Below, piece after piece: positions 1 to 8,520 of a DNA stretch of 64,000 nt. This DNA comes from Metaclostridioides mangenotii (GTDB lineage: Bacteria > Bacillota > Clostridia > Peptostreptococcales > Peptostreptococcaceae). The position numbers were made by a program, and so were the translations under genes. The first letter of the stretch is position 1. Every line of letters starts with the position of its first letter. Location: contig NZ_JAGGJX010000001.1 in the NCBI RefSeq assembly GCF_017873185.1, forward strand, positions 1,054,001 to 1,118,000. The letters run 5' to 3'. The notes under the pieces are model-generated. The model was given only the letters and a program-made list of their open reading frames with translations. It ran no database searches and had not been told where the DNA came from.

Positions 1-1920
1 AGTGAATATATACTCTCCGCCAGTTTTCTCATTAGCCCAATCAGCGAATTCACTTTCTGCATCTCTAGATGCTTTTCGAAGGGCATCTCCTGCACCTGTC
101 ATTTTTCCTGGATCTGCTAAAAGATCTTTCTTGCCTATATCAATGCCAGGAATTTTATTGAGAGCATCTATAATCCAATTAATAGCTCCTATAGCCTTAT
201 TTGCACCCCATACAAAAGCTTGAGCTATCCAAGTTCCTACTTGGTCTAAACCGCTTCCTAAAGATGATAAATTGTCTAATATGCCACTAACCATATGTAC
301 GAAAAGACCCGCAACTGAGACAATAGGATGCCTCCACACATTCATAAAAAATTCGGCTATGCTGGCGAAACCATTCCATAGATTTTTAAGTATATTCTTA
401 ATTAAGGTATACAGCATGCTAAACATCCCGCCCATAAATCCGAGTACTTGACCAGTGGTTACACCAGTTTGATATAGGGCTGCTATCACTACCGCTAAGC
501 CTGCTATTATAGCCATTATTAAGAAAACAATAGGGTTTGTTGATACTATGGCACTCCATATCAAAGTGGCTATTGACACAGCATTAATGGCAAGTTGTAC
601 TAAAGAAAAAGCTACTACTAGAAAACCAAGTATAGCTATAACAGATCCTATTATACCGACCGCATATTCAAATACTTGCGTTAAGGTCATTCCTAAATTG
701 GTTAAATACCCTACTGCGGAAGTTATTGCTAAGCCTAATAATATTACAGGACCAAGAACTGCCATAAAAGCTGAAATAAGACTACCAGCAAAACCTTGGG
801 CAGCTACTTGACCAAGTACCATTTGAACATTTAATGAATAAAGTGTTCTGCCTAAATCTAAACTAGCTATTTTAGCAATAAGCATCGCAGTAGCCCAGGT
901 ACCAAATCCTGCAGCCGCTACAGTAGCTACCCCATATACGACTGGTGATATTTCACTAAATACACTTATTATTCCACTAGCAGCACTTGCAACTCCAACT
1001 CCTATTTGTTGAACTACCCACAAAACTGGTGCAAATGCTAATTGAGCTTGAGTCTTTATATTTTCCATAGCTTGACCAAAAGTGAGAGGCATTTTTTCAA
1101 AGTCGCGATTAATTTCATCTGTGGCATTAAGTATTGCCTCTTTTATTATTTCTGAAGTTATTTCACCATCTGCACCTAGTTCTTTTAGTTGTCCAATACT
1201 TACCCCAAGATGATCTGCTAGTGCTTTCGAAACGGCTGAGTTATTTTCCAGCGTAGAGTTTAACTCGTCTCCTTGCATTCGACCCGAAGCCATCGCTTGG
1301 GATAATTGCAACATAGCGTTACTTGCTTCATCTGCTGTTGCCCCAGTTATAACGAAACCTTTTTGAACATTCTCAGTGAATTGAATTAATTCATCACTAC
1401 TGAATAAACCTTTTGCAGTATAACCAATTCTAGAAATTGTTTGAGCCATAGAAGAAAAGCTACCTCTAGCACGCATAGCTGAATCCGCAACCTCTTGTGT
1501 AAAACTATTAGTTGTATGCAAGCTATCCTTTATATTTCCAAGTCTTGCCGTTATACTTGAAAATTCATCTGCAATACCTAGCGTTATCTTAATCCCTTGA
1601 AAGCCCATATAAACACCTAACATGGATTTTAAAGATCCAAGCATATTCCCTGCTAAGCTATTTCCTTCTCTTATTTCTTCGTTAAAATTAGACTGTCCAG
1701 TTGTATTATTATTAATAGAAGATCCTATTTGACTCATAGCTATCTCAGCTTGGTTAAGTTCAGCCCTTGCACTAGCAAAACCGTCTGTATTAAAAGATAT
1801 TTCCGATTCTCTGCCTAATTGTTCCATAGCACTAATAGTCATATTAAGTGTATTAGTTATACCCTGTAGGATTGGTGACATCTGGTCCGTTAAGCCTATA
1901 GAACTTTGTATAGTTGCCAT
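1..1920 (-). CDS. phage tail tape measure protein, N-terminal 640 residues (runs off left edge)
   Basis: The frame opens with ATG at 1920, preceded by AAAGGAGG, and stays open to the window edge. It sets tail length and forms the core around which the tube assembles. Residues about 100-230 match the tape-measure N-terminal domain: a GYTAKGLFSSDELIQF-like segment followed by the MASGRMQGDELNS stretch. Further on come several long hydrophobic, Ala/Gly/Ile-rich stretches typical of the membrane-interacting part of tape measures. It sits directly downstream of the frameshifting tail chaperone, the usual position. The C-terminal part is not visible, so total length is unknown. Confidence 0.93.
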   Translation of the reverse strand, partial: MATIQSSIGLTDQMSPILQGITNTLNMTISAMEQLGRESEISFNTDGFASARAELNQAEIAMSQIGSSINNNTTGQSNFNEEIREGNSLAGNMLGSLKSMLGVYMGFQGIKITLGIADEFSSITARLGNIKDSLHTTNSFTQEVADSAMRARGSFSSMAQTISRIGYTAKGLFSSDELIQFTENVQKGFVITGATADEASNAMLQLSQAMASGRMQGDELNSTLENNSAVSKALADHLGVSIGQLKELGADGEITSEIIKEAILNATDEINRDFEKMPLTFGQAMENIKTQAQLAFAPVLWVVQQIGVGVASAASGIISVFSEISPVVYGVATVAAAGFGTWATAMLIAKIASLDLGRTLYSLNVQMVLGQVAAQGFAGSLISAFMAVLGPVILLGLAITSAVGYLTNLGMTLTQVFEYAVGIIGSVIAILGFLVVAFSLVQLAINAVSIATLIWSAIVSTNPIVFLIMAIIAGLAVVIAALYQTGVTTGQVLGFMGGMFSMLYTLIKNILKNLWNGFASIAEFFMNVWRHPIVSVAGLFVHMVSGILDNLSSLGSGLDQVGTWIAQAFVWGANKAIGAINWIIDALNKIPGIDIGKKDLLADPGKMTGAGDALRKASRDAESEFADWANEKTGGEYIFT

Positions 1921-1974
1921 TACACATCCTCCTTTCTTTAAAAATAATAGGGTATACCAAAATCGGCATACCCT

Positions 1975-2142
1975 TTAATTGATTTTATCTAATGCTTCTT
2001 TTTTATCTTCGTATTGTACTTCCAAACTGCCTGCTAAAAACGCTCTGCGCTCAGGAGATAACTCTGTATAATCCCATGGAAGTATATTAAACTTATGCAA
2101 ACATAAATGAGCGATCCAACTTTCTGGATCGCTCCTTATTAG
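1975..2142 (-). CDS. -1 frameshift extension of the tail chaperone (gpGT-like C-terminal domain)
   Basis: If ribosomes slip back one base at A AAA AAC (2148-2142), they bypass TAA at 2141-2139 and read 55 more codons to TAA at 1975. The resulting peptide contains PESWIAHL and LPWDYTELSPERRAFLAGS, which looks like the short second domain found after frameshifting in many contractile-tail phages. The frame has no plausible start codon of its own near its beginning, and it fills the gap between the chaperone stop and the tape measure start. The long product would be about 192 residues. Seen directly: slippery site, open frame, hairpin. Inferred: that slipping occurs and at what rate. Confidence 0.85.
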   Translation of the reverse strand, partial: LIRSDPESWIAHLCLHKFNILPWDYTELSPERRAFLAGSLEVQYEDKKEALDKIN

Positions 2143-2148
2143 TTTTTT
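2109..2148 (-). promoter_or_regulatory. programmed -1 ribosomal frameshift signal (slippery heptamer plus stem-loop)
   Basis: On the minus strand, A AAA AAC (2148-2142) is in the correct phase for a tandem -1 slip and is followed by a 7-nt spacer. Then comes a perfect 10-bp stem (GAGCGATCCA at 2134-2125, pairing with TGGATCGCTC at 2118-2109) closed by a 6-nt loop. Slippery site, spacing and stimulator all fit the known rules for bacterial and phage -1 frameshifting. Confidence 0.9.
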
Positions 2149-2552
2149 GCTTCTTTTTTATCTTCATTAAATGATTTTCTAAATCCGTTTATTAAATCTA
2201 CTTGTTTTTCTAATTTTTGATATGGAACTAGATCAAGCATAGATACCAACAAATCTTCCGGGGTACGAACTCCGTAAGCATCTTGTAACTCGGCATTATT
2301 TAAATCAGGATAAACAACTGACATAGCCATTATTTTATTGGTATAAAGTCTTTGATTGAATTTTGCTTCTTGTGTGTTTACATTTAATTGCAATGCTTCG
2401 TCTCGTGCCAAGTCTCCATCTTTTGCTTTTAATTTCCTTAATTCCCATTCAATAGGATTCCCTTCCTCATCTATAATGTTCTCATCAACAACAAATTTAA
2501 TATTATCGGCGTTTGCTTTACTACGATTTAAAAAGCTTTCTAAATTTTTCAT
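2139..2552 (-). CDS. tail assembly chaperone, short form (XkdN/gpG-like)
   Basis: A 137-residue acidic protein between the tail tube and tape measure genes, the standard place of the gpG-type tail assembly chaperone that keeps the tape measure soluble during tail assembly. I chose the second ATG (2552), because a GGAG lies about 9 nt before it; an upstream ATG at 2567 in the same frame has a poor ribosome site. The last sense codons, AAA AAC followed by TAA, form part of a slippery heptamer, so a fraction of ribosomes should continue in the -1 frame (see the entries at 1975-2142 and 2109-2148). The family assignment rests on position, size and the frameshift architecture. Confidence 0.85.
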   Translation of the reverse strand: MKNLESFLNRSKANADNIKFVVDENIIDEEGNPIEWELRKLKAKDGDLARDEALQLNVNTQEAKFNQRLYTNKIMAMSVVYPDLNNAELQDAYGVRTPEDLLVSMLDLVPYQKLEKQVDLINGFRKSFNEDKKEAKN

Positions 2553-2593
2553 TCTATCAATCTCCATTCTTTTATGTTTTATATTTATTTATA

Positions 2594-3058
2594 TTACGCT
2601 AAAGGTAAATCCTTAAATGTCTCAGGTAATTTGAATTTCTCAAAAGTACATTTAAAGTCTTGCTTAAGTGTTGCATTATCTACATCAATTGCCGCTATAA
2701 CAACTTCATCAAGTAAACAGTTTTCTAGAATAGTTGTATTTCTGCCAACTGATTTTGAAGGGTCCTCATTTACTGTCATTATCTCGAAGTATGGCAAGTT
2801 ACCTGTGTTTTGAAATTCCTCAGCCATTTTTGCAAGAATTGACGAGTTATAAAACATCTCACCCTCACATGTACCCTTCCATGTTGTAGCTATATTTATT
2901 GTTGCCGTAGTACCCATAATATTTTCTTCTTGTTTGTTGAATGTTACTGTAGCTTTTAAGTTCTTTATATTAGCTAATTCATATCTATTTTCATTTAGTG
3001 TGATAAAGCATTTTGCCAAAGCACCATTTACTATATCCCTACTTGTCATTGTTCTCAT
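2594..3058 (-). CDS. phage tail tube protein (XkdM-like)
   Basis: A 154-residue protein matching the XkdM family of tail tube proteins in length and pattern: an N-terminal segment about establishing a surface strand (SRDIVNG, ALAKCFITLNENRYELANI), then alternating beta-strand sequence with TATINIATTWKGTCEGEM and a C-terminal FKCTFEKFKLPETF. It forms the inner conduit of the contractile tail and lies directly after the sheath gene, as in PBSX and clostridial myoviruses. ATG at 3058 is preceded by GGAGGAG at about 9 nt. It has no signal peptide or membrane segment. Confidence 0.88.
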   Translation of the reverse strand: MRTMTSRDIVNGALAKCFITLNENRYELANIKNLKATVTFNKQEENIMGTTATINIATTWKGTCEGEMFYNSSILAKMAEEFQNTGNLPYFEIMTVNEDPSKSVGRNTTILENCLLDEVVIAAIDVDNATLKQDFKCTFEKFKLPETFKDLPLA

Positions 3059-3078
3059 AAATTATAACTCCTCCTCTC

Positions 3079-4386
3079 CTACGCAACTATTACATTCATA
3101 TACATTTTTTCTATAGCACCCACTAATATAATTGCAATATTAACAATGACTGCATTTTTGCTTTCGCCCTTTTCTACAGTTACATCCTCCGGCTCAAAAT
3201 CTTCTAGAGCGCCTATGTTTAATAGTTCTGAGAGCATATTTACTTCTTCATTCCATAAAGCTATTCTAGAATCTTCTGTGTTTTGTCTTTTGCCGGAATA
3301 ATTGTTGCCAAATAAAGCAGCCGAGGTGTTTGCTATATAATCTAAGATCCTAATAGATTGATTACTAGCAAACTCGTCATTTTTAGCATCTGTGAACTCA
3401 ACCAATGTATTAATATCTTTTAACACCCTAAACTCTTGCCCTACTTTATGGAACACAAATTTCCCCATAGTAACAAATTCTTCTAATTCTATTTGAGAGT
3501 AATTTGTGTTTATTTCGTATTCTCCATTGTATGTTTTATTTGTACAACTTTCGTTAAGGTTGCAACCAGCTAATGCACCAGCAGTCCAGTAAACTAAATT
3601 ATGCTTGTCTGCTCCAGTTGTTGATATATCATTTTCAACAGAAACGACTCCTTCATAATTGGCATCAACCACTTTATATCCTACAGTTTGGAACTTAACA
3701 CCTAGAGAATCCCTCATATATTTTGTAAACTCTAAGAAAACTTGTTTTATATCCTTATCTGTTGCTGGACAACATAAAACATTGAATCCGTAAGAACTTA
3801 CTGCATCTAAAAAGAGACTGTAAGATTCACCTTGTACAGCCTCGTTTGTTCCACCCTCTAGAGGTGTTCCAGCCGTTAGTGTTAATTCAGTCTCTTTATT
3901 AAATACTATATAGTCATTATCTCTTATTTCATCTTTATCTTTTATAGTTTGCTTGTGAACCAAGTCATAATCTAGGTATGTGTAAATATCTTTTTTAGAA
4001 ACATCATCCACATTCGTCTGTACTACTATTTTTACGTTATTCCCTCTAGTACCTGGATATCTAGCTTCCCCCAACTCGCAAGTAGCAATAGAACCACCAT
4101 TAATTCTGCTAACTAATAACTTTGTAGCATTCCTAAATAATTCTCTTATAGGAAGCATCTTTTCGTGGCTATATTTATAACCAAATAACTTTTGAGACTC
4201 CCTAACAAAGTCATCGTAACTTAATTCTACAACTTTGTTTTGTTCTCCCCATTCAAATTCAAATGGGACCGCTACAGTACCTCTAATACCAATATCCCCT
4301 TTTGCTCTTTCTGCACTTACAAAGTTTGTCCATGTACCAGGTATATTGTGATTTTGGCTCTCGAATATTCCTCCGCCTAAGCTCAT
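3079..4386 (-). CDS. phage tail sheath protein (XkdK-like)
   Basis: A 435-residue protein of the contractile tail sheath family. Family features visible are an N-terminal region with PGTWTNFVSAERAKG and GIRGTVAVPFEFEWG, a central domain with an LFLDAVSSYGFNVLCCPATD-like nucleotide-fold segment, and a C-terminal beta-rich domain ending VIVNIAIILVGAIEKMYMNVIVA, the segment expected to contact the tube. Sheath subunits wrap the tube and contract on infection. A GAGGTG ribosome site precedes ATG 4386, and the gene sits one base after the small ORF at 4387. Confidence 0.95.
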   Translation of the reverse strand: MSLGGGIFESQNHNIPGTWTNFVSAERAKGDIGIRGTVAVPFEFEWGEQNKVVELSYDDFVRESQKLFGYKYSHEKMLPIRELFRNATKLLVSRINGGSIATCELGEARYPGTRGNNVKIVVQTNVDDVSKKDIYTYLDYDLVHKQTIKDKDEIRDNDYIVFNKETELTLTAGTPLEGGTNEAVQGESYSLFLDAVSSYGFNVLCCPATDKDIKQVFLEFTKYMRDSLGVKFQTVGYKVVDANYEGVVSVENDISTTGADKHNLVYWTAGALAGCNLNESCTNKTYNGEYEINTNYSQIELEEFVTMGKFVFHKVGQEFRVLKDINTLVEFTDAKNDEFASNQSIRILDYIANTSAALFGNNYSGKRQNTEDSRIALWNEEVNMLSELLNIGALEDFEPEDVTVEKGESKNAVIVNIAIILVGAIEKMYMNVIVA

Positions 4387-4590
4387 CTACTTCACCTCTT
4401 TTTCATAAAACTTTTTCAACAGTTGGTCCACCTCATCATGTGAATAAGATTTCTCATCATCTAGTAAAGCCTTTATTAAGTATTTCTTTTTAAAATACTT
4501 TTTAGAATTTACTAACTGTCCTTTAGTAAATTTATCTTTTTCTTCTTTTGTTGTTTTTTTCTTTATCTCAACTTTTTCATTTTCATCCAT
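4387..4590 (-). CDS. hypothetical small charged phage protein
   Basis: A 67-residue lysine/glutamate-rich protein with a strong GGAGG site before ATG 4590. The first 25 residues are almost all charged, followed by an amphipathic segment (YLIKALLDDEKSYSHDEVDQLLKKFYEKEV). Many phages carry a short ORF between the tail terminator and the sheath gene. I do not recognise a family. Tight spacing on both sides shows it is part of the tail operon. Confidence 0.75.
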   Translation of the reverse strand: MDENEKVEIKKKTTKEEKDKFTKGQLVNSKKYFKKKYLIKALLDDEKSYSHDEVDQLLKKFYEKEVK

Positions 4591-4593
4591 TTA

Positions 4594-5034
4594 TTAAGCC
4601 TCCTCTTTATTTAATCCACCGTATATGACTAAATCCTCCATTGGATTATCTTTAGCAACCTCTTCTGTAAGCGTTGCGGTATAGTCCACATAAAAATGCA
4701 ACTGAACATCTAGATCTATGTTAGTTTCCATCTTTTCAGCCCTAAACTTTTCACCCTCAATCACTACAACCTCTAAACCTTCATACAACATATCAGCTAT
4801 AGTGTTCATTTCTTTATTAGGACTTTTGCAATCCTCATCAGGCCTATACATAATTTCAAATGTGCATTTGTAATCTCTCCTATTGTCTAACGCATAAGAT
4901 AACTCACTACTTACTGCGTAAATAAAAAAACTAGGAAATGTATAGTTTTGCTGAGTATTTTCTGTATAGACATCTAAACCTTTACTTATTTTATCTAGCT
5001 TTTGCCTAATGCCTGTTATCATTTCATTTAGCAT
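4594..5034 (-). CDS. phage tail terminator-like protein
   Basis: A 146-residue protein starting LNEMITGIRQKL, with strands such as FPSFFIYAV, YKCTFEIMYRPD and LDVQLHFYVDYTATLTEEV. This matches the small tail terminator family of Gram-positive phages, which caps the tail tube at the head-proximal end. Position between the HK97-gp10-like gene and the sheath supports this. Its ATG overlaps the stop of the upstream gene (TAATG), implying translational coupling. The family call rests on pattern and order, not on catalytic residues. Confidence 0.75.
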   Translation of the reverse strand: MLNEMITGIRQKLDKISKGLDVYTENTQQNYTFPSFFIYAVSSELSYALDNRRDYKCTFEIMYRPDEDCKSPNKEMNTIADMLYEGLEVVVIEGEKFRAEKMETNIDLDVQLHFYVDYTATLTEEVAKDNPMEDLVIYGGLNKEEA

Positions 5035-5435
5035 TACTTAAAACACTCCCTTAAATAATCATTTACTTTCTTTTCTATTATTCTTGGTGCTAGGGTTTTT
5101 AACTGTTTTTCGGATATAGTAAGCATAAAGCTTCCCTGTACCCAACCTTTACCACCACGTTTTCTATGTCCATGCTCCCTATAGCTTGCATATAACGCCG
5201 AGTTGATTATCTCAACTTTATATACACTACCTATTTTTCTAATAACATAGTCTCTTGTATTCCAACTTTGTCGTAGGAAACCAGTATCAACAGGAGTTCG
5301 TCTAATTGCCATTCCTAATAGGCTGGCTGTGAGTCTTTTTGCTATATCTATACATAAGCCATCTATATTGTTAGTTGCCCTTTGCATTTTATCTCTAACT
5401 CTTTTCAGTTGTCTTATATCAAGATTGTTAGACAT
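5034..5435 (-). CDS. HK97 gp10-like head-tail joining protein (XkdI-like)
   Basis: A 133-residue protein with the hallmark RRTPVDTGFLRQSW motif of the HK97 gp10/minor tail completion family, followed by VEIINSALYASYREHGHRKRGG, where the conserved YA..xExG segment is clear. These proteins act at the head-tail interface during virion completion. Basic and lacking membrane segments. Ribosome site GAGG precedes ATG 5435; the stop overlaps the next start. Confidence 0.92.
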   Translation of the reverse strand: MSNNLDIRQLKRVRDKMQRATNNIDGLCIDIAKRLTASLLGMAIRRTPVDTGFLRQSWNTRDYVIRKIGSVYKVEIINSALYASYREHGHRKRGGKGWVQGSFMLTISEKQLKTLAPRIIEKKVNDYLRECFK

Positions 5436-5437
5436 GA

Positions 5438-5812
5438 TTATGCCTCTTCCTTAAACAATTCTAAAGTTATAATTTGCTGATTTACTCCTATAGCTGGGGC
5501 GCCGCTATTTTTGTACGTTGTAGTGCTTCCGCTTCTAGTTACAACAATCTTTGAACCAGGCTTAACAACTAGCTCATTATCCAACTTTAAAGTTATAACT
5601 TGATTAACTGTACTCGATATGCCGTCATTATAAGCTTGCGAAACGTCTTTATAACTTAATTTGCAAGGCATATCAGAATATATAACATCTTCATCTTTTT
5701 CTATTATTTCTTTTGTAATAGGGTCTTTATGTTTTTGTATTCCGTAAATTGTACATCTATCAAAATATAGCATTTGAATAGCCTTCTTAGCTTTAGATAT
5801 TTGTTCTACCAT
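5438..5812 (-). CDS. phage head-tail adaptor-like protein (XkdH-like)
   Basis: A 124-residue beta-rich protein with FDRCTIYGIQKHKDPITKE, then a CKLSYKD segment and KPGSKIVVTRSG. This pattern is typical of the XkdH/SPP1 gp16-type head completion proteins that attach to the connector before the tail joins. It overlaps the preceding gene by 7 bases, consistent with coupled translation. A strong TTAGGAGG site precedes ATG 5812. The exact role within the neck is inferred from position. Confidence 0.75.
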   Translation of the reverse strand: MVEQISKAKKAIQMLYFDRCTIYGIQKHKDPITKEIIEKDEDVIYSDMPCKLSYKDVSQAYNDGISSTVNQVITLKLDNELVVKPGSKIVVTRSGSTTTYKNSGAPAIGVNQQIITLELFKEEA

Positions 5813-6207
5813 CTTAACCTCCTAAAGCTTAATATCTCTCCTTCACCACAATTTCTAAGACCATCAATAAGTAAATCAAATTGTTTTTCTGAAGAGTCCG
5901 AACCAACCGCATATACAACGGTTGTGTCCAGATCTTTTATTTCTTTAATTGAGGCTTCAAAATCATATTCAGTTAATTGGCCAGACTGTTTCTTTGCAAA
6001 TAAAAATTCCCCACAAATCCTATCAATCTCTACTTGATAAAGTCCGTCAGGAATTTCAGTTATACTACATATATTCTTTATTGAGTTTTCTACTTTATCT
6101 ATTACAAAGTCTAAAGCTAAGCTATCGGAGTCAAGTAAGGTATATCCGAAGAACTCAAGCCTGTTTTTTATATCTTCTAATAATAAATCTTTTTCTATTT
6201 TAATCAT
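5806..6207 (-). CDS. phage head-tail connector-like protein (gp6/XkdG-neighbour type)
   Basis: A 133-residue, largely helical acidic protein directly downstream of the capsid gene. Helices such as LLEDIKNRLEFFGY and DFVIDKVENSIKNICSIT, followed by a GEFLFAKKQSGQL segment, match small gp6/gp15-like connector proteins that bind the portal. ATG 6207 has an AGAGG site. The N-terminal half reads like the DUF3199-type connector proteins of Firmicutes phages. Moderate certainty, from position and fold-like pattern. Confidence 0.72.
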   Translation of the reverse strand: MIKIEKDLLLEDIKNRLEFFGYTLLDSDSLALDFVIDKVENSIKNICSITEIPDGLYQVEIDRICGEFLFAKKQSGQLTEYDFEASIKEIKDLDTTVVYAVGSDSSEKQFDLLIDGLRNCGEGEILSFRRLRW

Positions 6208-6210
6208 AAC

Positions 6211-7272
6211 CTATCCTCTTGACACTATCTGGGCTATTGCTATAGATTTACGATCAATATAATTAGAACTTCCGTCATTTACTAGCGTCCAGTTAGTACC
6301 ATTTGCTAACTCTGCATTGGTAGGAGACAAGCTTGATTGTGCTTTCTTTTCATAAGAAATTCCATAAGGCGCAAATACATTTCTTCGTCTAGTTATTAAT
6401 GTATCTTGACCTCCATTTTTGTAAGGATCTCTAGCCATCTCATGTGGTACTTTTGCACCTATAGGCTCAAAATCAAAAGCTCCATCGCCTAGTATATAAG
6501 TTGTATAAGCAGTATAGCCTTCAACTTCTCCGTTTTTAGGTACTTGCTTAGTTGGCATTGCATCATCGATTAATACAACACGTCCATTCCAACTACCCAT
6601 TGCTAGATCCCTTTGCATGCCATTTGAATCAGTGTATGTGAAATATTTAAGTAATTGTAAATTTTCCAGGTTAGTTGCTACAGCACTGTGCATTATCGCT
6701 AATGTAAAGGCTCCTTTATTATCTCCACAAGCTTTTTGAACTGCTTTATTTAGTGTATCTGCTGCTAATATAGCAGACTCACCATCTTGAGTTGAAATAT
6801 CAAAAGTATGTTCATCAACAAATTTCTTATTCTCTGCACCTGTAATAGAGAATATACCTTTGATTATTGCTAGTAATGTATCTTGATCTATTTCCTCCCA
6901 ATATGCACTAACTTGGTTCGCAACGTTAGACATAAAGTCAACTCCACCAGTAATATCAGAAGAGAAGTCTTTTTCAACCCACGCTTTAGCTCTACCTATT
7001 ACAATTACGCCTCTCTCAAAAGTTGTCGTTGTCGTTGCAACTATATCTGTTATTCCATCATAATTAAGCGCTTCTCCATCTAGATTCCCAAACATAGGCA
7101 ATCTCGCATAAGCTGTTCCTGTCTGGGAACTGAAAGCATTTGCTATCTCAGTATTTCTTTTTAAAACTCCTGACTTTATTAGTTCATTTCTTTTTAAGTT
7201 TGGTACATTTTCAATATAAGCTCCAAATGCCTCGGGATTAAAGCTTTTTGCATCAAATTTAGTATCTGCCAT
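6211..7272 (-). CDS. major capsid protein (Gp13-like clostridial phage type)
   Basis: A 353-residue protein following the scaffold gene. The N-terminus (FNPEAFGAYIENVPNLKRNEL, then SGVLKRN) and the segments ERGVIVIGRAKAWVEKDFS, DQDTLLAIIKGIF and FAPYGISYEKK match the capsid protein family found in clostridial contractile-tail phages. It assembles the icosahedral head around the scaffold. ATG 7272 is preceded by GAAGG. No signal peptide, no truncation; length normal for the family. Confidence 0.93.
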   Translation of the reverse strand: MADTKFDAKSFNPEAFGAYIENVPNLKRNELIKSGVLKRNTEIANAFSSQTGTAYARLPMFGNLDGEALNYDGITDIVATTTTTFERGVIVIGRAKAWVEKDFSSDITGGVDFMSNVANQVSAYWEEIDQDTLLAIIKGIFSITGAENKKFVDEHTFDISTQDGESAILAADTLNKAVQKACGDNKGAFTLAIMHSAVATNLENLQLLKYFTYTDSNGMQRDLAMGSWNGRVVLIDDAMPTKQVPKNGEVEGYTAYTTYILGDGAFDFEPIGAKVPHEMARDPYKNGGQDTLITRRRNVFAPYGISYEKKAQSSLSPTNAELANGTNWTLVNDGSSNYIDRKSIAIAQIVSRG

Positions 7273-7294
7273 TATTTATTACCTTCTTTCTTTT

Positions 7295-7891
7295 TTATAG
7301 TTGTTGGTTGTTGGTTTCCATGTACTCGCAAAGTTCTGCATAGTTCATTTCGTTCATTGGTTTAGGTGTTGGATTAGGATTGCCTTCACCCGGTTTAAAT
7401 CCTTTGAAATTAGTATTATTCTCATCTGAGTTAAATAAGAAATTAGATTCTTCACTCTCTTTTAAAGTTTTTATTTGCTTATCTAAATCTTTGATAGTGC
7501 CATCCTCAAGTAAATCTACATTCTCTAAATCTAACAGAGCTTTTACAGCTTTAAGATTCTTAGCTTTTGCGCCAGCAAGAGATTTCTCTATAGCATTAGA
7601 TATCTTTATTTCTTTAACTTCTGCCTCATGCTTTTCGTTATTTACTTTGTTCTCAGCCTGAAGTTTCTCAATTTGCATAGTTAACTCTTCGGTGTTTCCT
7701 GCATTCTTCTTAAGATCTTCAAGTTGTTTATCTCTTTCAGTCACATCAGTCTCAAGCTGTTTTTTTCTGTTATTAACCTCGTCAAAACTGTTCTTAGGTA
7801 TAAAACTCTTTAATTCATTTGTTGACGCTTCCTCAACCTTCTTAGCATCTTCCTCGCTTAAACCAAGCTCTATAAGTTCTTTCTTAGTCAT
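7295..7891 (-). CDS. capsid scaffold protein (GP20 family)
   Basis: A 198-residue, almost entirely helical, highly charged protein with a long coiled coil (roughly residues 35-110) and a short C-terminal tail ending NYAELCEYMETNNQQL. This is the GP20 minor structural/scaffold family, which templates capsid assembly and then leaves. The real start is probably ATG 7891 (AAAGGTGG about 8 nt upstream); a GTG four codons earlier sits on top of that site. It lies immediately upstream of the capsid gene, as expected. Confidence 0.92.
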   Translation of the reverse strand: MTKKELIELGLSEEDAKKVEEASTNELKSFIPKNSFDEVNNRKKQLETDVTERDKQLEDLKKNAGNTEELTMQIEKLQAENKVNNEKHEAEVKEIKISNAIEKSLAGAKAKNLKAVKALLDLENVDLLEDGTIKDLDKQIKTLKESEESNFLFNSDENNTNFKGFKPGEGNPNPTPKPMNEMNYAELCEYMETNNQQL

Positions 7892-7993
7892 TCTTTTTAC
7901 CACCTTTCAAAAACATTTGTTATCACAGTTCAGTCTGCGTATATTTGTCTTTATAGTTTTCGTCCAAAATACCAAAATGACGAATTTGCCGCA

Positions 7994-8017
7994 TAAAAAT
8001 AGCACCCTATTAGGTGC
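7994..8017 (-). terminator. intrinsic terminator after the 8019-8510 gene
   Basis: On the minus strand GCACC-TAATA-GGGTGC forms a short hairpin followed by TATTTTT. It falls within the longest gap of the head region (7892-8018). It may reduce read-through from the portal side into the scaffold and capsid genes, which would then need their own promoter or antitermination. Confidence 0.65.
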
Positions 8018-8018
8018 G

Positions 8019-8510
8019 TTATAGTAATTGTTCGATTTCTTTTATCCTCTCTCTAACCTGTTTAGCAAGTTGATCCGTTATTTCTTCTACGTCTATTTCT
8101 TTTATGTCTTTACTCATGTCTATGTATATTTCAATAGGACGGCATGTTATAGGCTCTTTAAGATCCTTTTTTTTCTTTTCTGATTCCTTGACACGCTGTT
8201 TGCAATTAAATATATCCTTATCGTATGCTTTATATAATTCCTGTGCTTCTTTTATATCTCCTTTAATTAACTTTTTAGCATTCTCAATATTTTTGTTTTC
8301 CTTTAACCCCTGTAAATACCTCGACTCTGCTAATATAATATCTACGTATGACTCTTCAAAGTTATCATATGCCTTTGATAGCTCCTTAGATTGTTTAGTA
8401 TCTTCAATAGTATGTAGACCATCTTGCTGTCTTATTAATTCATTTCTAGAATTAAATACTGCTTCCATTCTCTTTAAGGTACATATTTTTTCGCATCTTT
8501 TATTATTCAT
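8019..8510 (-). CDS. hypothetical phage protein, helical
   Basis: A 163-residue, strongly charged, largely helical protein with predicted coiled coil in the middle (roughly residues 60-125). A conserved-looking strand, CRPIEIYIDMS, comes near residue 125. It lies between the minor head protein and the scaffold and is followed by its own hairpin terminator. I do not recognise the family. Possible roles include head morphogenesis accessory or a small regulator; neither is supported by motifs. A good TAGGAGG site precedes ATG 8510. Confidence 0.7.
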   Translation of the reverse strand: MNNKRCEKICTLKRMEAVFNSRNELIRQQDGLHTIEDTKQSKELSKAYDNFEESYVDIILAESRYLQGLKENKNIENAKKLIKGDIKEAQELYKAYDKDIFNCKQRVKESEKKKKDLKEPITCRPIEIYIDMSKDIKEIDVEEITDQLAKQVRERIKEIEQLL

Positions 8511-8520
8511 TAACTACCTC

